Shown here: piece after piece, positions 34,824 through 42,650 of the stretch | How positions within the stretch are numbered: position 1 is the first letter of the stretch | Layout of the letters: each line of letters begins with the position of its first letter | Assembly: GCF_003004785.1 (NCBI RefSeq) | Contig: NZ_PVZS01000001.1 | Span: 248,001 to 312,000 of the forward strand | Source: Alsobacter soli | Lineage (GTDB): Bacteria > Pseudomonadota > Alphaproteobacteria > Rhizobiales > Beijerinckiaceae | Length of the DNA stretch: 64,000 bases | Reading direction: 5' to 3' | Made by a program: the position numbers and the translations under genes | The notes under the pieces: model-generated | What the model saw: only the letters and a program-made list of their open reading frames with translations | Told to the model about the DNA's origin: nothing | Databases searched by the model: none

Positions 34824-34837
34824 TTGCCCCGGGACAA
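34824..34837. promoter_or_regulatory. NNR/Dnr-type (CRP-FNR family) operator
   Basis: TTGCC-CCGG-GACAA is a perfect inverted repeat fitting TTGYC-N4-GRCAA, the consensus of NO-sensing Dnr/NnrR regulators, and extends by one more pair (TTTGCC...GGGACAAA flanks T/A). It lies upstream of the NO-accessory cluster on the minus strand and about 55 bases before the riboswitch on the plus strand. Confidence 0.65.
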
Positions 34838-34892
34838 ACAGCCGGCGCCTGGCGCGGCGTGTTCATGATGGACGCCGGCGAAGAACCCGGTA

Positions 34893-35072
34893 TGGTGCTT
34901 GGCGCGACGGCGCCCTTCGGGGCTGAAAAGGGAACGCAGTGAGGGTTTGCGCCCAAGGCTGCGACTGCCCCCGCAACTGTGAGCGGCGAGGGAAGGCGAG
35001 TTGACCACTGGCGTCCATGGACGCTGGGAAGGTTCGCCGGAGCGACGACCCGCAAGTCAGGAGACCTGCCGC
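34893..35072 (+). ncRNA. Cobalamin riboswitch controlling cbtBA
   Basis: Leader with the known order of AdoCbl riboswitch elements: P1/P2 region with GGTGCTTGGCGC, then AAAAGGGAACGCAGTGAGG, CTGCGACTGCCCCCGCAACTGT (as two parts GACTGCCCCCGC and AACTGTGAGC), and the B12 box AAGTCAGGAGACCTGCC at 35054-35070. An 8-base-pair hairpin AACCAGGG/CCCTGGTT (35078-35101) follows and may be the switching element. It lies 98 bases before cbtB, so adenosylcobalamin should lower cbtBA expression. Confidence 0.93.
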
Positions 35073-35170
35073 CGCGCAACCAGGGTGATGCGCCCCTGGT
35101 TCGGACGCGCCTGCCCCGGCAAGCCGCGGTCCGAACGGGGGACCGCGACATCAGCAACTCGGGGTAGATC

Positions 35171-35356
35171 ATGTTGCATCAGTCCACCGTCACGATTCCC
35201 GCTTCGACCAGCAAGTCGACCTCCGCGGTCGCGCAGGCGCTCTTCGCCGTTCTGCTGGGCGCGTTCATCGTCGGCTTCGCCGGCTTTTCGAATATCGGGG
35301 CGGTGCACAACGCGGCCCACGACACGCGCCACGCAAACGGCTTCCCCTGCCACTGA
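35171..35356 (+). CDS. cbtB: CbtB, small cobalt-transporter subunit
   Basis: 61-residue membrane protein with one helix (AVAQALFAVLLGAFIVGFAG) and a His-rich C-terminus GAVHNAAHDTRHANGFPCH, the proposed metal-binding tail of CbtB. With CbtA it forms the predicted B12-regulated cobalt uptake system first recognised by comparative genomics. The upstream cobalamin riboswitch confirms the assignment. Ends 10 bases before cbtA. Confidence 0.93.
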   Translation: MLHQSTVTIPASTSKSTSAVAQALFAVLLGAFIVGFAGFSNIGAVHNAAHDTRHANGFPCH

Positions 35357-35366
35357 GGAGGTCTGC

Positions 35367-36140
35367 GTGTCGGTGTTTCGCGCCATCGTCTTCACGGCGG
35401 CGGCTGCGGGCCTGTGCGTCGGCCTCACGGTCACGGCCATCCAGCACGTCGGCCCGATTCCCCTGATCCTCAAGGCTGAGGTCTACGAGAAGCAGGCGGA
35501 AGCCGCGAGGCAGGCGGCGCCCGCGCCTGAGGCGCCCGCCGCCGCATCCGCACATGGGCAGGACGGCGGCGGCCACAACCACGCTGGTCACGACCACGGC
35601 GGGCACGACCACGCGGCCGCCGCATGGGAGCCCACGGACGGCCTTGAGCGCAACGCCTACACGGCGCTGTTCAACGTCGTGGAATGGATCGGCTTCGGGC
35701 TGGGCCTGGCCGGGCTGCTGGTCGTCGCGAGACGTCCTGCGTCGTGGCGTGAGGGGCTCTTCTGGGGCCTCGGCGGCTTCGCCGCCTTCGCGCTTGCGCC
35801 GGGCCTGGGCCTGCCGCCGGAGCTGCCCGGCGCGCCCGCCGCCGAACTCGGCGCAAGGCAGGCATGGTGGATCGGAACCGCGCTCGCCACGGCCTCGGGC
35901 CTGGCGCTGATGGCCCTGGGTCGCTCCGTGCTGCTCGGCGTCCTGGGCGGCTTGCTCGTCGTGGCGCCGCACGTGATCGGCGCCCCTCAGCTGGCCGAGG
36001 GCGCCAGCGCCGTTCCGGACGCTCTTTCGCGGCAGTTCACGACCGCCGTGACGGTCACCACCTTCATCTCATGGGCGCTCCTCGGAGCCCTGACCGGCGA
36101 TTTCCTGCGCCGATTCGGCGGAGCCGAGCTCAAGTCCTGA
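35367..36140 (+). CDS. cbtA: CbtA cobalt transporter
   Basis: 257-residue membrane protein with five to six helices; GTG start at 35367 with GAGGAGG 6 bases upstream. After helix 1 (FRAIVFTAAAAGLCVGLTVT) there is a long loop with a His-rich metal-binding patch (GGGHNHAGHDHGGHDH). The conserved NVVEWIGFGLGLAGLLVV, APHVIGAP and the closing FISWALLGALTGDFLRRFG fit CbtA. Transcribed with cbtB under the cobalamin riboswitch. The stop region overlaps the convergent gene's end by 72 bases. Confidence 0.92.
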   Translation: MSVFRAIVFTAAAAGLCVGLTVTAIQHVGPIPLILKAEVYEKQAEAARQAAPAPEAPAAASAHGQDGGGHNHAGHDHGGHDHAAAAWEPTDGLERNAYTALFNVVEWIGFGLGLAGLLVVARRPASWREGLFWGLGGFAAFALAPGLGLPPELPGAPAAELGARQAWWIGTALATASGLALMALGRSVLLGVLGGLLVVAPHVIGAPQLAEGASAVPDALSRQFTTAVTVTTFISWALLGALTGDFLRRFGGAELKS

Positions 36141-36386
36141 CAGAGCGCGACGAATGTCGCGGCTGTTGATGTGGAACCGCGCGTCCGGCCCCAGCCGGGC
36201 GCGCGTTTTCTTGTCGAGCGCCGCCCGGTCGAAAGCCCCGCGATGGTGCGCAAGGAAGCGCTCGCAGTCCTCCAGGCTTGCGCATCCGCGAAGCAGCACG
36301 CGGAAGGCCCGCCGGTGCACGACGCATGCGCCGCGGTGACCCGGGGGCGTGAACGTCAGAAAGTCTCGCTGGTCGATGTCGCTCAT
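36069..36386 (-). CDS. Small hypothetical protein (DUF1488-like layout)
   Basis: 105 residues from ATG 36386 (MSDIDQRDFLTFTPPGHRGA). The body reads as two strands, then an amphipathic helix (CERFLAHHRGAFDRAALDKK) and FHINSRDIRRAL. The layout recalls DUF1488 but identity is weak, so I leave it hypothetical. Its 3' end overlaps the end of cbtA by 72 bases on the other strand; a real shorter stop is not available, so either this overlap is genuine or the gene is spurious. Confidence 0.5.
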   Translation of the reverse strand: MSDIDQRDFLTFTPPGHRGACVVHRRAFRVLLRGCASLEDCERFLAHHRGAFDRAALDKKTRARLGPDARFHINSRDIRRALSGLELGSAESAQEIAGQGSEERP

Positions 36387-36534
36387 GGATGCCGCACAGT
36401 GGCGCCGACCACGTCCGGCGCCCACGACCGCGAGGCTTCGCCAGCCCCGCTCTCCAGGAACTCGCCCCGAAAAGCGAGCGGCGCGCAACGAAAAACCCCA
36501 TGCCTCGCCGTGGCGCTGCATGGGGCTTTCGAAA

Positions 36535-36609
<75 letters not shown>

Positions 36610-36698
36610 GGCGACGACCGAGGTCGTTCGCGAGTGGCGGGGGTATACCGGCTCGATCCCGGGATGGCAAGCGCCATCGTGGCCGCCGCCGGCGGAAT

Positions 36699-37079
36699 TC
36701 ACGCAGCCTGAAGAAGCTTCTGCACCTCGTTGACGAGGTCGCGGAGGTGGAAGGGCTTGGAAAGCACCTTGGCGTCCTTCGGAGCGTTCGAATCGGGGTT
36801 CAGCGCCACGGCCGCGAAGCCCGTGATGAACATCACCTTGATGTCGGGATCGAGCTCGGTCGCGCGCCGGGCCAGCTCGATGCCGTCCATCTCGGGCATC
36901 ACGATATCGGTGAGCAGCAGCTCGAACGGTTCCTCGCGCAGCCGGTTATAGGCGGACAGCCCGTTGTCGAAGGAGGCGACGTTGTACCCTGCGTTTTCCA
37001 GAGCCTTGACCAGGAAACGACGCATGTCGTTGTCGTCCTCGGCCAGGAGGATGCGGGTGTTGATGGTTTCAGCGGACAT
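36699..37079 (-). CDS. cpdR: CpdR-type single-domain response regulator
   Basis: 126-residue receiver domain with no output domain. Phospho-acceptor Asp in LLTDIVMPEMDGIEL, acidic pair in ILLAEDDNDMRRFLVKALEN, Thr in MFITGFAAVALNPDS and Lys in KVLSKPFHLRDLVNEV. It is nearly identical in layout to CpdR, which in Caulobacter and rhizobia recruits ClpXP to the pole and controls CtrA and McpA degradation when unphosphorylated. Encoded singly next to an N-formylglutamate amidohydrolase, the same order as in many Hyphomicrobiales. Confidence 0.93.
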   Translation of the reverse strand: MSAETINTRILLAEDDNDMRRFLVKALENAGYNVASFDNGLSAYNRLREEPFELLLTDIVMPEMDGIELARRATELDPDIKVMFITGFAAVALNPDSNAPKDAKVLSKPFHLRDLVNEVQKLLQAA

Positions 37080-37215
37080 GGAAAGCTCCGGACCTCGGAA
37101 TCATGAAGCGCGGGGTGGGTAAATTTCCCGTGAAAGACGAGAACCGTCCCGAACGTGGACAGCCCGGGCGGTTGCAGGCAGACTTCATACCAGCCTTTGC
37201 GGTGGCGGACACCTG

Positions 37216-38106
37216 ATGACGAACCCCTTTGCCGACCTGTTTGCACCCCCCTTTCAGATCGCCGAACCGGCTTCGTGGACAACGCCCCTGATCTTCAACT
37301 CGCCCCACTCGGGGCGCGTGTATCCCGACAGTTTCGTCAAGGGCTCGCGTCTGGACGCCATCACCCTGCGCCGGTCCGAGGACACCTTCGTGGACGAGCT
37401 GTTCGCTGGCGTCGTGAGCCGCGGCGCGCCGTTGATGTCCGCCAACTTTCCGCGGGCCTATCTGGACGTGAACCGCGAGCCCTATGAACTGGACCCGCGC
37501 ATGTTCGACGGGCGCCTGCCGGCTTACGCCAACACCCGCTCCCTTCGCGTCGCCGGCGGCCTCGGCACGATCGCCCGAATCGTCGGAGACGCCCAGGAGA
37601 TCTATGCCCGGCGCATCCCGGTTGACGAGGGGCTGCAGCGGATCGAGCACCTTTACAAGCCGTACCATCGCGCGCTGGAGAACCTGCTCCAGAACGCGCT
37701 GCGCCGCTTCGGCGCGCTGCTGCTCGTCGATTGCCACTCGATGCCCTCGGGGGTCGCCCAACGGGAAGACGCGTCCAAGGCGGACGTCGTCATCGGCGAC
37801 CGCTATGGCTCCAGCGCGGCGGGATTCTTCGCGGACGTGATCGAGCACGAGCTGCACCAGCGCGGCTACGTCGTGGCGCGGAACAAGCCCTATGCCGGCG
37901 GATACATCACCGAGCACTACGGCGACCCGGCCGGCGGCCGCCACGCGATCCAGATCGAGATCTGCCGGAGCCTCTACATGGACGAGCGTCGCTATGTCCG
38001 CACTCATGGCTTCGCCCGCGTCGCGGACGATCTCATGGCCGTGGCCGAAGCGCTGATGCGGGAAATGAGCGATTACCTGGGCGCAGGCCGCCTCGCCGCC
38101 GAGTGA
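37216..38106 (+). CDS. N-formylglutamate amidohydrolase (HutG-like)
   Basis: 296 residues. LIFNSPHSGRVYPDSFVKGS, EDTFVDELFAGV, VNREPYELDPRMFDGRLP, LLLVDCHSMPSG and GGYITEHYGDPAGGRHAIQI are conserved motifs of the N-formylglutamate deformylase family, with the metal-ligand DCHSMP intact. Start ATG at 37216. Divergent from cpdR, with 136 bases between. The closer of the two family members in the window to classical FGase by motif; the other is at 3865-4704. Confidence 0.9.
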   Translation: MTNPFADLFAPPFQIAEPASWTTPLIFNSPHSGRVYPDSFVKGSRLDAITLRRSEDTFVDELFAGVVSRGAPLMSANFPRAYLDVNREPYELDPRMFDGRLPAYANTRSLRVAGGLGTIARIVGDAQEIYARRIPVDEGLQRIEHLYKPYHRALENLLQNALRRFGALLLVDCHSMPSGVAQREDASKADVVIGDRYGSSAAGFFADVIEHELHQRGYVVARNKPYAGGYITEHYGDPAGGRHAIQIEICRSLYMDERRYVRTHGFARVADDLMAVAEALMREMSDYLGAGRLAAE

Positions 38107-38130
38107 GTTGCGGCCCCAAAAGCAGCCCCG

Positions 38131-38210
38131 AAAAAGAAAGAGGCCGCCAACTGACGCTGGCGGCCCAAGTCTAGGGAGGAAACGCCCAAGGAGGGCTGCG
38201 TCGAACGCGC
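38131..38210 (-). ncRNA. MmgR (alpha-r8)-like small regulatory RNA with terminator
   Basis: On the minus strand the segment contains CGTTTCCTCCCTAGAC, carrying the UUUCCUCCCU single-stranded core of the alphaproteobacterial MmgR family, a second anti-Shine-Dalgarno CCCTCCTT, and then a rho-independent terminator: perfect 8-base-pair stem GGCCGCCA/TGGCGGCC (38142-38149, 38158-38165) with 8-base loop and TCTTTCTTTTT tail. Expected length is about 75-80 nt; the 5' end is not determined. MmgR in Sinorhizobium limits polyhydroxybutyrate accumulation under nitrogen limitation. Assignment rests on remembered family motifs. Confidence 0.7.
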
Positions 38211-38505
38211 GATGCGCGTCCCGACGCCCCCTGAATATGTCATTGCACCGCACAATCCGCAAGGCCTCCCGGCGGCGCGGGGCGAGGATCTGCCGCGTCG
38301 AAAACGCAGGACAGCCATTGATTCCACTCGGCTTTCCGCCATGCGTGCGCCGCAGCACAGAAGTGTCTCGGGCAGAATGGTTTTGGCATGAACCTTGTGC
38401 GCCGGGCCCCATCGAGCCCGGTTTGCCAAGCCCGGCGATGTTCACTATCACGGTCGAACCTGCCCCGCCCGCCGGGGATTCCCTTGCGCCAGGACTGGAT
38501 GGATC
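38211..38505. other. Intergenic region before hisN
   Basis: About 295 bases between the sRNA 5' region and hisN. It should hold the sRNA promoter (minus strand) and the hisN promoter (plus strand). The AT-richer stretch CTGAATATGTCATTGCACCG at 38231-38250 is the likeliest sRNA promoter area. No credible small gene was found. Confidence 0.5.
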
Positions 38506-39288
38506 ATGACGGCCGTCGATTTCGCAGCGTTCGTGGACGACCTCGCCACCCTGTCCGGGACGGCGATCATGCCCTTCTTCCGAACCACCCTGGCTGCAGC
38601 CGACAAATCCCGCGGCGGCATGTTCGATCCGGTTACGGAGGCTGACCGCGCCGGCGAGGCCGCCATGCGCCAGATGATCAAGCGCACCTTTCCATCCCAC
38701 GGCATCATCGGTGAGGAATACGGGGACGAGCGCACGGACGCGGAGTTCGTGTGGGTGCTGGACCCGATCGACGGAACCAAGGCCTTCATCTCCGGCCTGC
38801 CCATGTGGGGCACCCTGATCGGCCTCACCCGCCACGGCGAGCCCTGCTACGGCATGATGCACCAGCCGTTCACGCGCGAGCGCTTCACGGGCGACGGCGG
38901 GTTCGCGCGCTGGCGCGGGCCCACGGGCGAGCGCACGCTGCGCACGCGCGCGTGCGAGTCCCTCGGCGACGCCATCCTGTCCTGCACGTCGCCGCGCATG
39001 TTCCGCGGGGCCGAGCTGGAGGCCTTCGAGCGTGTGGAGCGCGAGGCGCGGCTCGCGCGCTTCGGCTGCGACTGCTACGCCTACTGCATGCTGGCGGCAG
39101 GACTAATCGACGTCGTCATCGAGACCGACCTGAAGCCCTACGACATCGTGGCCCTCGCCCCGATCGTGACGGGCGCCGGCGGCGTCGTGACCACCTGGTC
39201 GGGCGAATCGGCCGCCAAGGGCGGCGCGATCGTGGCCGCAGGCGACCCGCGCCTCCACGAGAAGGTGCTGAAGCTTCTGAACGCCTGA
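38506..39288 (+). CDS. hisN: Histidinol-phosphatase, inositol monophosphatase family
   Basis: 260-residue metal-dependent phosphatase. The three metal-site motifs are present: IIGEEYGDE, VLDPIDGTKAFISGLPMWGT and the late DLKPYDIVALAPIVTGAGG. The GTKAFISGLP variant and the length match the HisN type that dephosphorylates histidinol phosphate in actinobacteria and alphaproteobacteria, rather than SuhB. Not next to other his genes. ATG 38506 is preferred; the in-frame upstream stretch lacks homology. Confidence 0.85.
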   Translation: MTAVDFAAFVDDLATLSGTAIMPFFRTTLAAADKSRGGMFDPVTEADRAGEAAMRQMIKRTFPSHGIIGEEYGDERTDAEFVWVLDPIDGTKAFISGLPMWGTLIGLTRHGEPCYGMMHQPFTRERFTGDGGFARWRGPTGERTLRTRACESLGDAILSCTSPRMFRGAELEAFERVEREARLARFGCDCYAYCMLAAGLIDVVIETDLKPYDIVALAPIVTGAGGVVTTWSGESAAKGGAIVAAGDPRLHEKVLKLLNA

Positions 39289-39294
39289 CCGGCG

Positions 39295-40284
39295 CTAGGC
39301 AGGCTCCGCCAGGGTCGAGGCCTCCGCTGGCCGGTCGCGCACGGGCGTCGAGCCCGGGATGAAGGCGTCGAACGCGGTCCAGAACAGCCCGCGCACCCAG
39401 TCCCGCTCCACCAAGAGCTCGTGCATGGCGCCCGGGAGCACGATCGCGCGTCCGGCCTTGAGGCGCGCCGCGAACCGCTCGGCCGCGGGGGTGACCGTCA
39501 CGCTGTCGGCGCCGCCGGCCATGATGAGCATCGGCGTCGTCAGCTGGAGCGGGTAGTTGGGATCCCGGAACGGATCCATGGCGCGGAACGCGGCGTGGAC
39601 CCACCCGATGGTGGGATCCCCCAGGGCGAGGTCCGGCGCCTCGGCGATGATGTCGGCCGTCCGGGCGTAGCGGTCGGCGTCCAGGGTCAGCGGGTTGCCC
39701 ACGAAGGGGCGCGTGTTGACCGCCGTGCGGCCTCCGCCCGGGATGTAGCTGCCCCCCAGCCCGAGCACGTCGAGCCCGGCCGCCAGCAGGTGGATGCGCC
39801 GCGGCCGCCGCAGCCCCGAAATCTCGATCATGGGCGCGGAGAGCACCGCCCGCTCCACGAGGTCCGGAACGGCCCGCAGCGCCCGCAGGAGGATGCAGCC
39901 GCCCATCGAATGCGCGAGCGCGAAAACGGGACCCGGGCAGTACGGCCGGACCACGCCCTCCATCACGGCCGCAAGGTCGGCCGCGTAGTCCTCGAAGTCG
40001 TCGACATGCCCCTTGCGCGCATCCTTGAGCAGGCGGTCCGAGCCGCCCTGCCCGCGCCAGTCGAAGGCCACTACAGCGAAGCCGCGCCGACGCAGCTCGG
40101 CGACCACCTCGAAATACTTCTCGATGAACTCCGCCCGGCCCTGCAGTACGACCACCGTGCCGCGGCTGCGCCGTCCCGTAGGACGCCAGCGAGCCACGCG
40201 CAGGCGGACGCCCCCCGCGCTGGTGACGCGCGTCATGACGGGTTTGGAAGGAATCGGATTCTGGGGGGTCGAGACGAGGTCCAC
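39295..40284 (-). CDS. Alpha/beta hydrolase, lysophospholipase family
   Basis: 329 residues. VVVLQGRAEFIEKYFEVVAE, FDWRGQGGSDRLL, the nucleophile ALAHSMGGCILLRAL, and the late Asp/His in MAGGADSVTVTP and PGAMHELL match PldB-like monoacylglycerol lipase/lysophospholipase proteins. The GTG at 40284 has GGAG 5 bases upstream and restores the conserved N-terminus VDLVSTPQNPIPSKPV; the ATG at 40236 would lose it. Cytoplasmic, no signal. Converges with hisN (6 bases between the stops). Confidence 0.88.
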   Translation of the reverse strand: MDLVSTPQNPIPSKPVMTRVTSAGGVRLRVARWRPTGRRSRGTVVVLQGRAEFIEKYFEVVAELRRRGFAVVAFDWRGQGGSDRLLKDARKGHVDDFEDYAADLAAVMEGVVRPYCPGPVFALAHSMGGCILLRALRAVPDLVERAVLSAPMIEISGLRRPRRIHLLAAGLDVLGLGGSYIPGGGRTAVNTRPFVGNPLTLDADRYARTADIIAEAPDLALGDPTIGWVHAAFRAMDPFRDPNYPLQLTTPMLIMAGGADSVTVTPAAERFAARLKAGRAIVLPGAMHELLVERDWVRGLFWTAFDAFIPGSTPVRDRPAEASTLAEPA

Positions 40285-40352
40285 GGGGGCTCCGGCGAGG
40301 CGGTCGCGCGAATGATAGCCGAGTTCAGCCGCCCCGGAAGGCCCAATGCGCC

Positions 40353-40685
40353 CTAGAGCCGTGCGTCCGCCGCGCGGCGGGTCGGCGGCGCGAGCACGGA
40401 ACCCTGCAGGGGGGCCAGCCCGGTGATCTCGCCCGTGAACGCATCCACCACCGTGCGGACCTTCTGGCCGCGCGGTCCGGACGCGTCCGCCACCCACTGC
40501 CCGCCCCGGCGGCGCAGGTTCCGCACCTCGGAATAGCCCTGGCGGGACAGCACGGCCTCGACCGCCCCGGACTCGAGCCCGCCGCGGGACACGTCGTCGC
40601 CCGCCAGCGCCGGCCCGGGCGCGAGGCGCAGGGTGGCGGCCATCAGGCTGGCCGCCAGGCAGAGGGTGAATACGCGTGACATCAT
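40353..40685 (-). CDS. Small secreted PepSY-like protein
   Basis: 110 residues with a Sec signal peptide (VFTLCLAASLMAATL, cleavage after ALA near residue 28). The mature part EAVLSRQGYSEVRNLRRRGG, WVADASGPRGQKVRTVVDAF and TGEITGL follows the PepSY pattern (helix then beta-hairpin) seen in small periplasmic proteins. Function unknown. Divergent from the ROSE-controlled hsp20. Confidence 0.75.
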   Translation of the reverse strand: MMSRVFTLCLAASLMAATLRLAPGPALAGDDVSRGGLESGAVEAVLSRQGYSEVRNLRRRGGQWVADASGPRGQKVRTVVDAFTGEITGLAPLQGSVLAPPTRRAADARL

Positions 40686-40902
40686 GGGAACGCCTTCCGG
40701 GATCGCCGCAGATCCCGCCTTGACGCGCCTTGTCGCATGCCGACCCTGAACGCCGGCGGAAGCAGCCGTTCACCCGCCGTTCATCCGCGCACGGCGCTTG
40801 CGATGGGGGTCTTGAACGGCCGACGGGCCATGCCCACCTCTGCGATGCGCAGGCCGCAACGGCTGCGCGACGGCCGGTCCGGCCTCGGAAGGCGGACCGC
40901 CC

Positions 40903-40927
40903 GCATGTCGCTTCTAGGAGGATATGC
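40903..40927 (+). promoter_or_regulatory. ROSE-type RNA thermometer hairpin on hsp20 ribosome-binding site
   Basis: The mRNA end GCATGTCGCTT-CTAG-GAGGATATGC folds with the ribosome-binding AGGAGGA sequestered by UCGCU: G-C, C-G, A-U, U-A, G-U, U-A, C-G pairs, then a bulged G (40910), C-G, U-A and U-G around a 4-base loop. The UYGCU/AGGA pairing with one unpaired G is the signature of the last ROSE hairpin. The 130 bases upstream hold several further GC-rich hairpins, as in ROSE leaders. The hairpin ends 1 base before the ATG. Confidence 0.8.
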
Positions 40928-40928
40928 T

Positions 40929-41393
40929 ATGCGTAACTACGACCTCTCCCCCCTCTACCGCTCGACCGTCGGCTTCGACCGGCTCTTCTCCATGCTCGAC
41001 CAGATGTCGGGCCCGGATTCCGCCGCCAGCTACCCGCCCTACAACATCGAGCGCACCGGCGAGAACGCCTACCGCATCTCCATCGCGGTGGCCGGCTTCA
41101 CCGACCAGGACATCGCCATTGAGGCGAAGGAGAACGCGCTCACCGTGCGCGGCGAGAAGAAGGCCCAGGAAGACCGCCCCGGCGAGGTGCTCTACCAGGG
41201 CATCGCGGCCCGCAGCTTCGAGCGCCGCTTCCAGCTCGCCGACTACGTCCAGGTGACGGGCGCGAGCCTCGAGAACGGTCTTCTGCACATCGACCTCGTG
41301 CGCGAGATCCCGGAGGCCAAGAAGCCTCGCCTGATCCCGATCAACGCGGGTTCCAAGACGGTGATCGACACCACCGCCAAGGCGGCCGCGTAA
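40929..41393 (+). CDS. Hsp20 small heat-shock protein (IbpA-like)
   Basis: 154 residues. The N-terminus MRNYDLSPLYRSTVGFDRLF is of the IbpA/class A rhizobial type; alpha-crystallin domain about residues 35-130 with YNIERTGENAYRISIAVAGF, GEKKAQEDRPGEVLYQGIAA, and ENGLLHIDLVREIPE, then the IxI-type tail RLIPINAG. AGGAGG lies 7 bases upstream of ATG 40929 within a ROSE hairpin, so translation should open on heating. An intrinsic terminator follows after 26 bases. The other hsp20 in the window (9768-10262) belongs to a different class. Confidence 0.94.
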   Translation: MRNYDLSPLYRSTVGFDRLFSMLDQMSGPDSAASYPPYNIERTGENAYRISIAVAGFTDQDIAIEAKENALTVRGEKKAQEDRPGEVLYQGIAARSFERRFQLADYVQVTGASLENGLLHIDLVREIPEAKKPRLIPINAGSKTVIDTTAKAAA

Positions 41394-41419
41394 GCGCGAA
41401 CCGAAGTCCCAGACGCGAA

Positions 41420-41444
41420 GGGCGGCCGACCGGCCGCCCTTTTT
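41420..41444 (+). terminator. Rho-independent terminator of hsp20
   Basis: Perfect 8-base-pair stem GGGCGGCC/GGCCGCCC with GACC loop followed by TTTTTGTTG on the plus strand, 26 bases after the hsp20 stop and 7 bases before the convergent gene's stop. Confidence 0.88.
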
Positions 41445-41451
41445 GTTGCGT

Positions 41452-42528
41452 TCACTCCAGCGTGGCCGGAGGCACCATCGGCGTGTCCGCCTTCTTGCTG
41501 GAGTCGTCCAGTGGGGCCGCCGGGACGGAGCCGCCGCCTGAAGCCGAGCCGGTCGGCTGGCCCGTCTTGGGATCGACCAGCGGCTCCGGGATGCGCTGCG
41601 GGGCCGGCGCGGCCTGGCGCACCGCCGGGGGCTCCTGGGCGGCCGGCTTTTCGGGGGCGACCACCGGAGGCGTCGTGGTCGGCGGGACCGCCGTGGGCGC
41701 CGGCGCCGGCATGGGCGCGGGGGTCACGGGCTTCGTGGCCTCGGGCTCGGGCGCAGCCGGCCGGGCCGCCGTCTCGGCGGGCTTCTCTGGCGCGGGCTTG
41801 GCCGGAGCCGCGTGCTCCGTCTTGGGCAGGCTCGGCACGGCCTTCGGCTTGCGCGGGGCAGCCGGCGCGGTCGCCGCATCCGGGTTGCGCGCCTGACGTG
41901 ACTTCGGCGCCCTGGTGGAGGGCCGCTCCCGGCTCAGCGTATCCGGAGCCGGATTTACGCCATCCGGCTCGAACGAACGCGACTCCGGCGTGCGCGCGTA
42001 GCGTTGGTCGTAGGATGGCGCACCATACGAGCGCTGCTCATAGGAACGCTGCTCGTAGCGGCCGTAGCCGGGCGGGGGCAACTCCGTGCCGTCCTGCGGG
42101 TCCACGTAGCGATACCGCTCCCCGCCGGGCACCCCGCGCGGAGGAAGCGGCACGGGGGCGTCATAGGCGCGAGAGCCCACCACGAAGCTGTCCAGCATGC
42201 GACCGCGCCCGTCCAGGGTGACCCGGACACGGTATCCACGCCGGTCGATAGCATCGGCGCGATACAGATCGCCCGTGGCCCGGATGCGCATGACGCGTTG
42301 CATGCCGTAGCGGGAATACAGGATGTCGGCGATTTCGCTCGACCCGGAGTCTTCCCCGAACCACTGGGTGGGCTTGACCAGGTCGCTCGGGGGCGGCGGC
42401 AGCATCGCCTGCGGGCCGGCGAAGGCGGAGCCGCCCAGCGCGACCGAGGCGACGAGCGCCAGCGCGCTGCGGCGAAGGACGGAACGGAAGACCGAGGCGG
42501 TCGAGCCGTCGGCGGTGTACGCGAACAT
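41452..42528 (-). CDS. Exported Pro/Ala-rich protein, function unknown
   Basis: 358 residues from ATG 42528, which has GAGGAG 8 bases upstream (an in-frame TTG at 42561 does not). Signal peptide through about ALGGSAFAG. Residues about 40-125 form a compact region: SEIADILYSRYGMQRVMRIR, ADAIDRRGYRVRVTLDGRG, resembling a PepSY-like fold. The rest is a repetitive Pro/Ala/Lys/Glu tail with EQRSYEQRSY repeats. Such proteins are usual in rhizobia but unnamed. Probably periplasmic. Confidence 0.75.
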   Translation of the reverse strand: MFAYTADGSTASVFRSVLRRSALALVASVALGGSAFAGPQAMLPPPPSDLVKPTQWFGEDSGSSEIADILYSRYGMQRVMRIRATGDLYRADAIDRRGYRVRVTLDGRGRMLDSFVVGSRAYDAPVPLPPRGVPGGERYRYVDPQDGTELPPPGYGRYEQRSYEQRSYGAPSYDQRYARTPESRSFEPDGVNPAPDTLSRERPSTRAPKSRQARNPDAATAPAAPRKPKAVPSLPKTEHAAPAKPAPEKPAETAARPAAPEPEATKPVTPAPMPAPAPTAVPPTTTPPVVAPEKPAAQEPPAVRQAAPAPQRIPEPLVDPKTGQPTGSASGGGSVPAAPLDDSSKKADTPMVPPATLE

Positions 42529-42650
42529 GGAGACGGGCTCCTCGTATTGCGGGCGCGGCAAGGGTTAAGGACCGATTAAGGCGGACCTGCGACGCCCGCT
42601 TGGCGTTCACACTATGGAAACACGAGCCCCGGCCGGATGTTCCGGCCTCC

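Noticed and set aside
35078..35101. Hairpin AACCAGGG/CCCTGGTT as intrinsic terminator
   Set aside because: There is no T-tract after it; more likely an expression-platform helix of the riboswitch.
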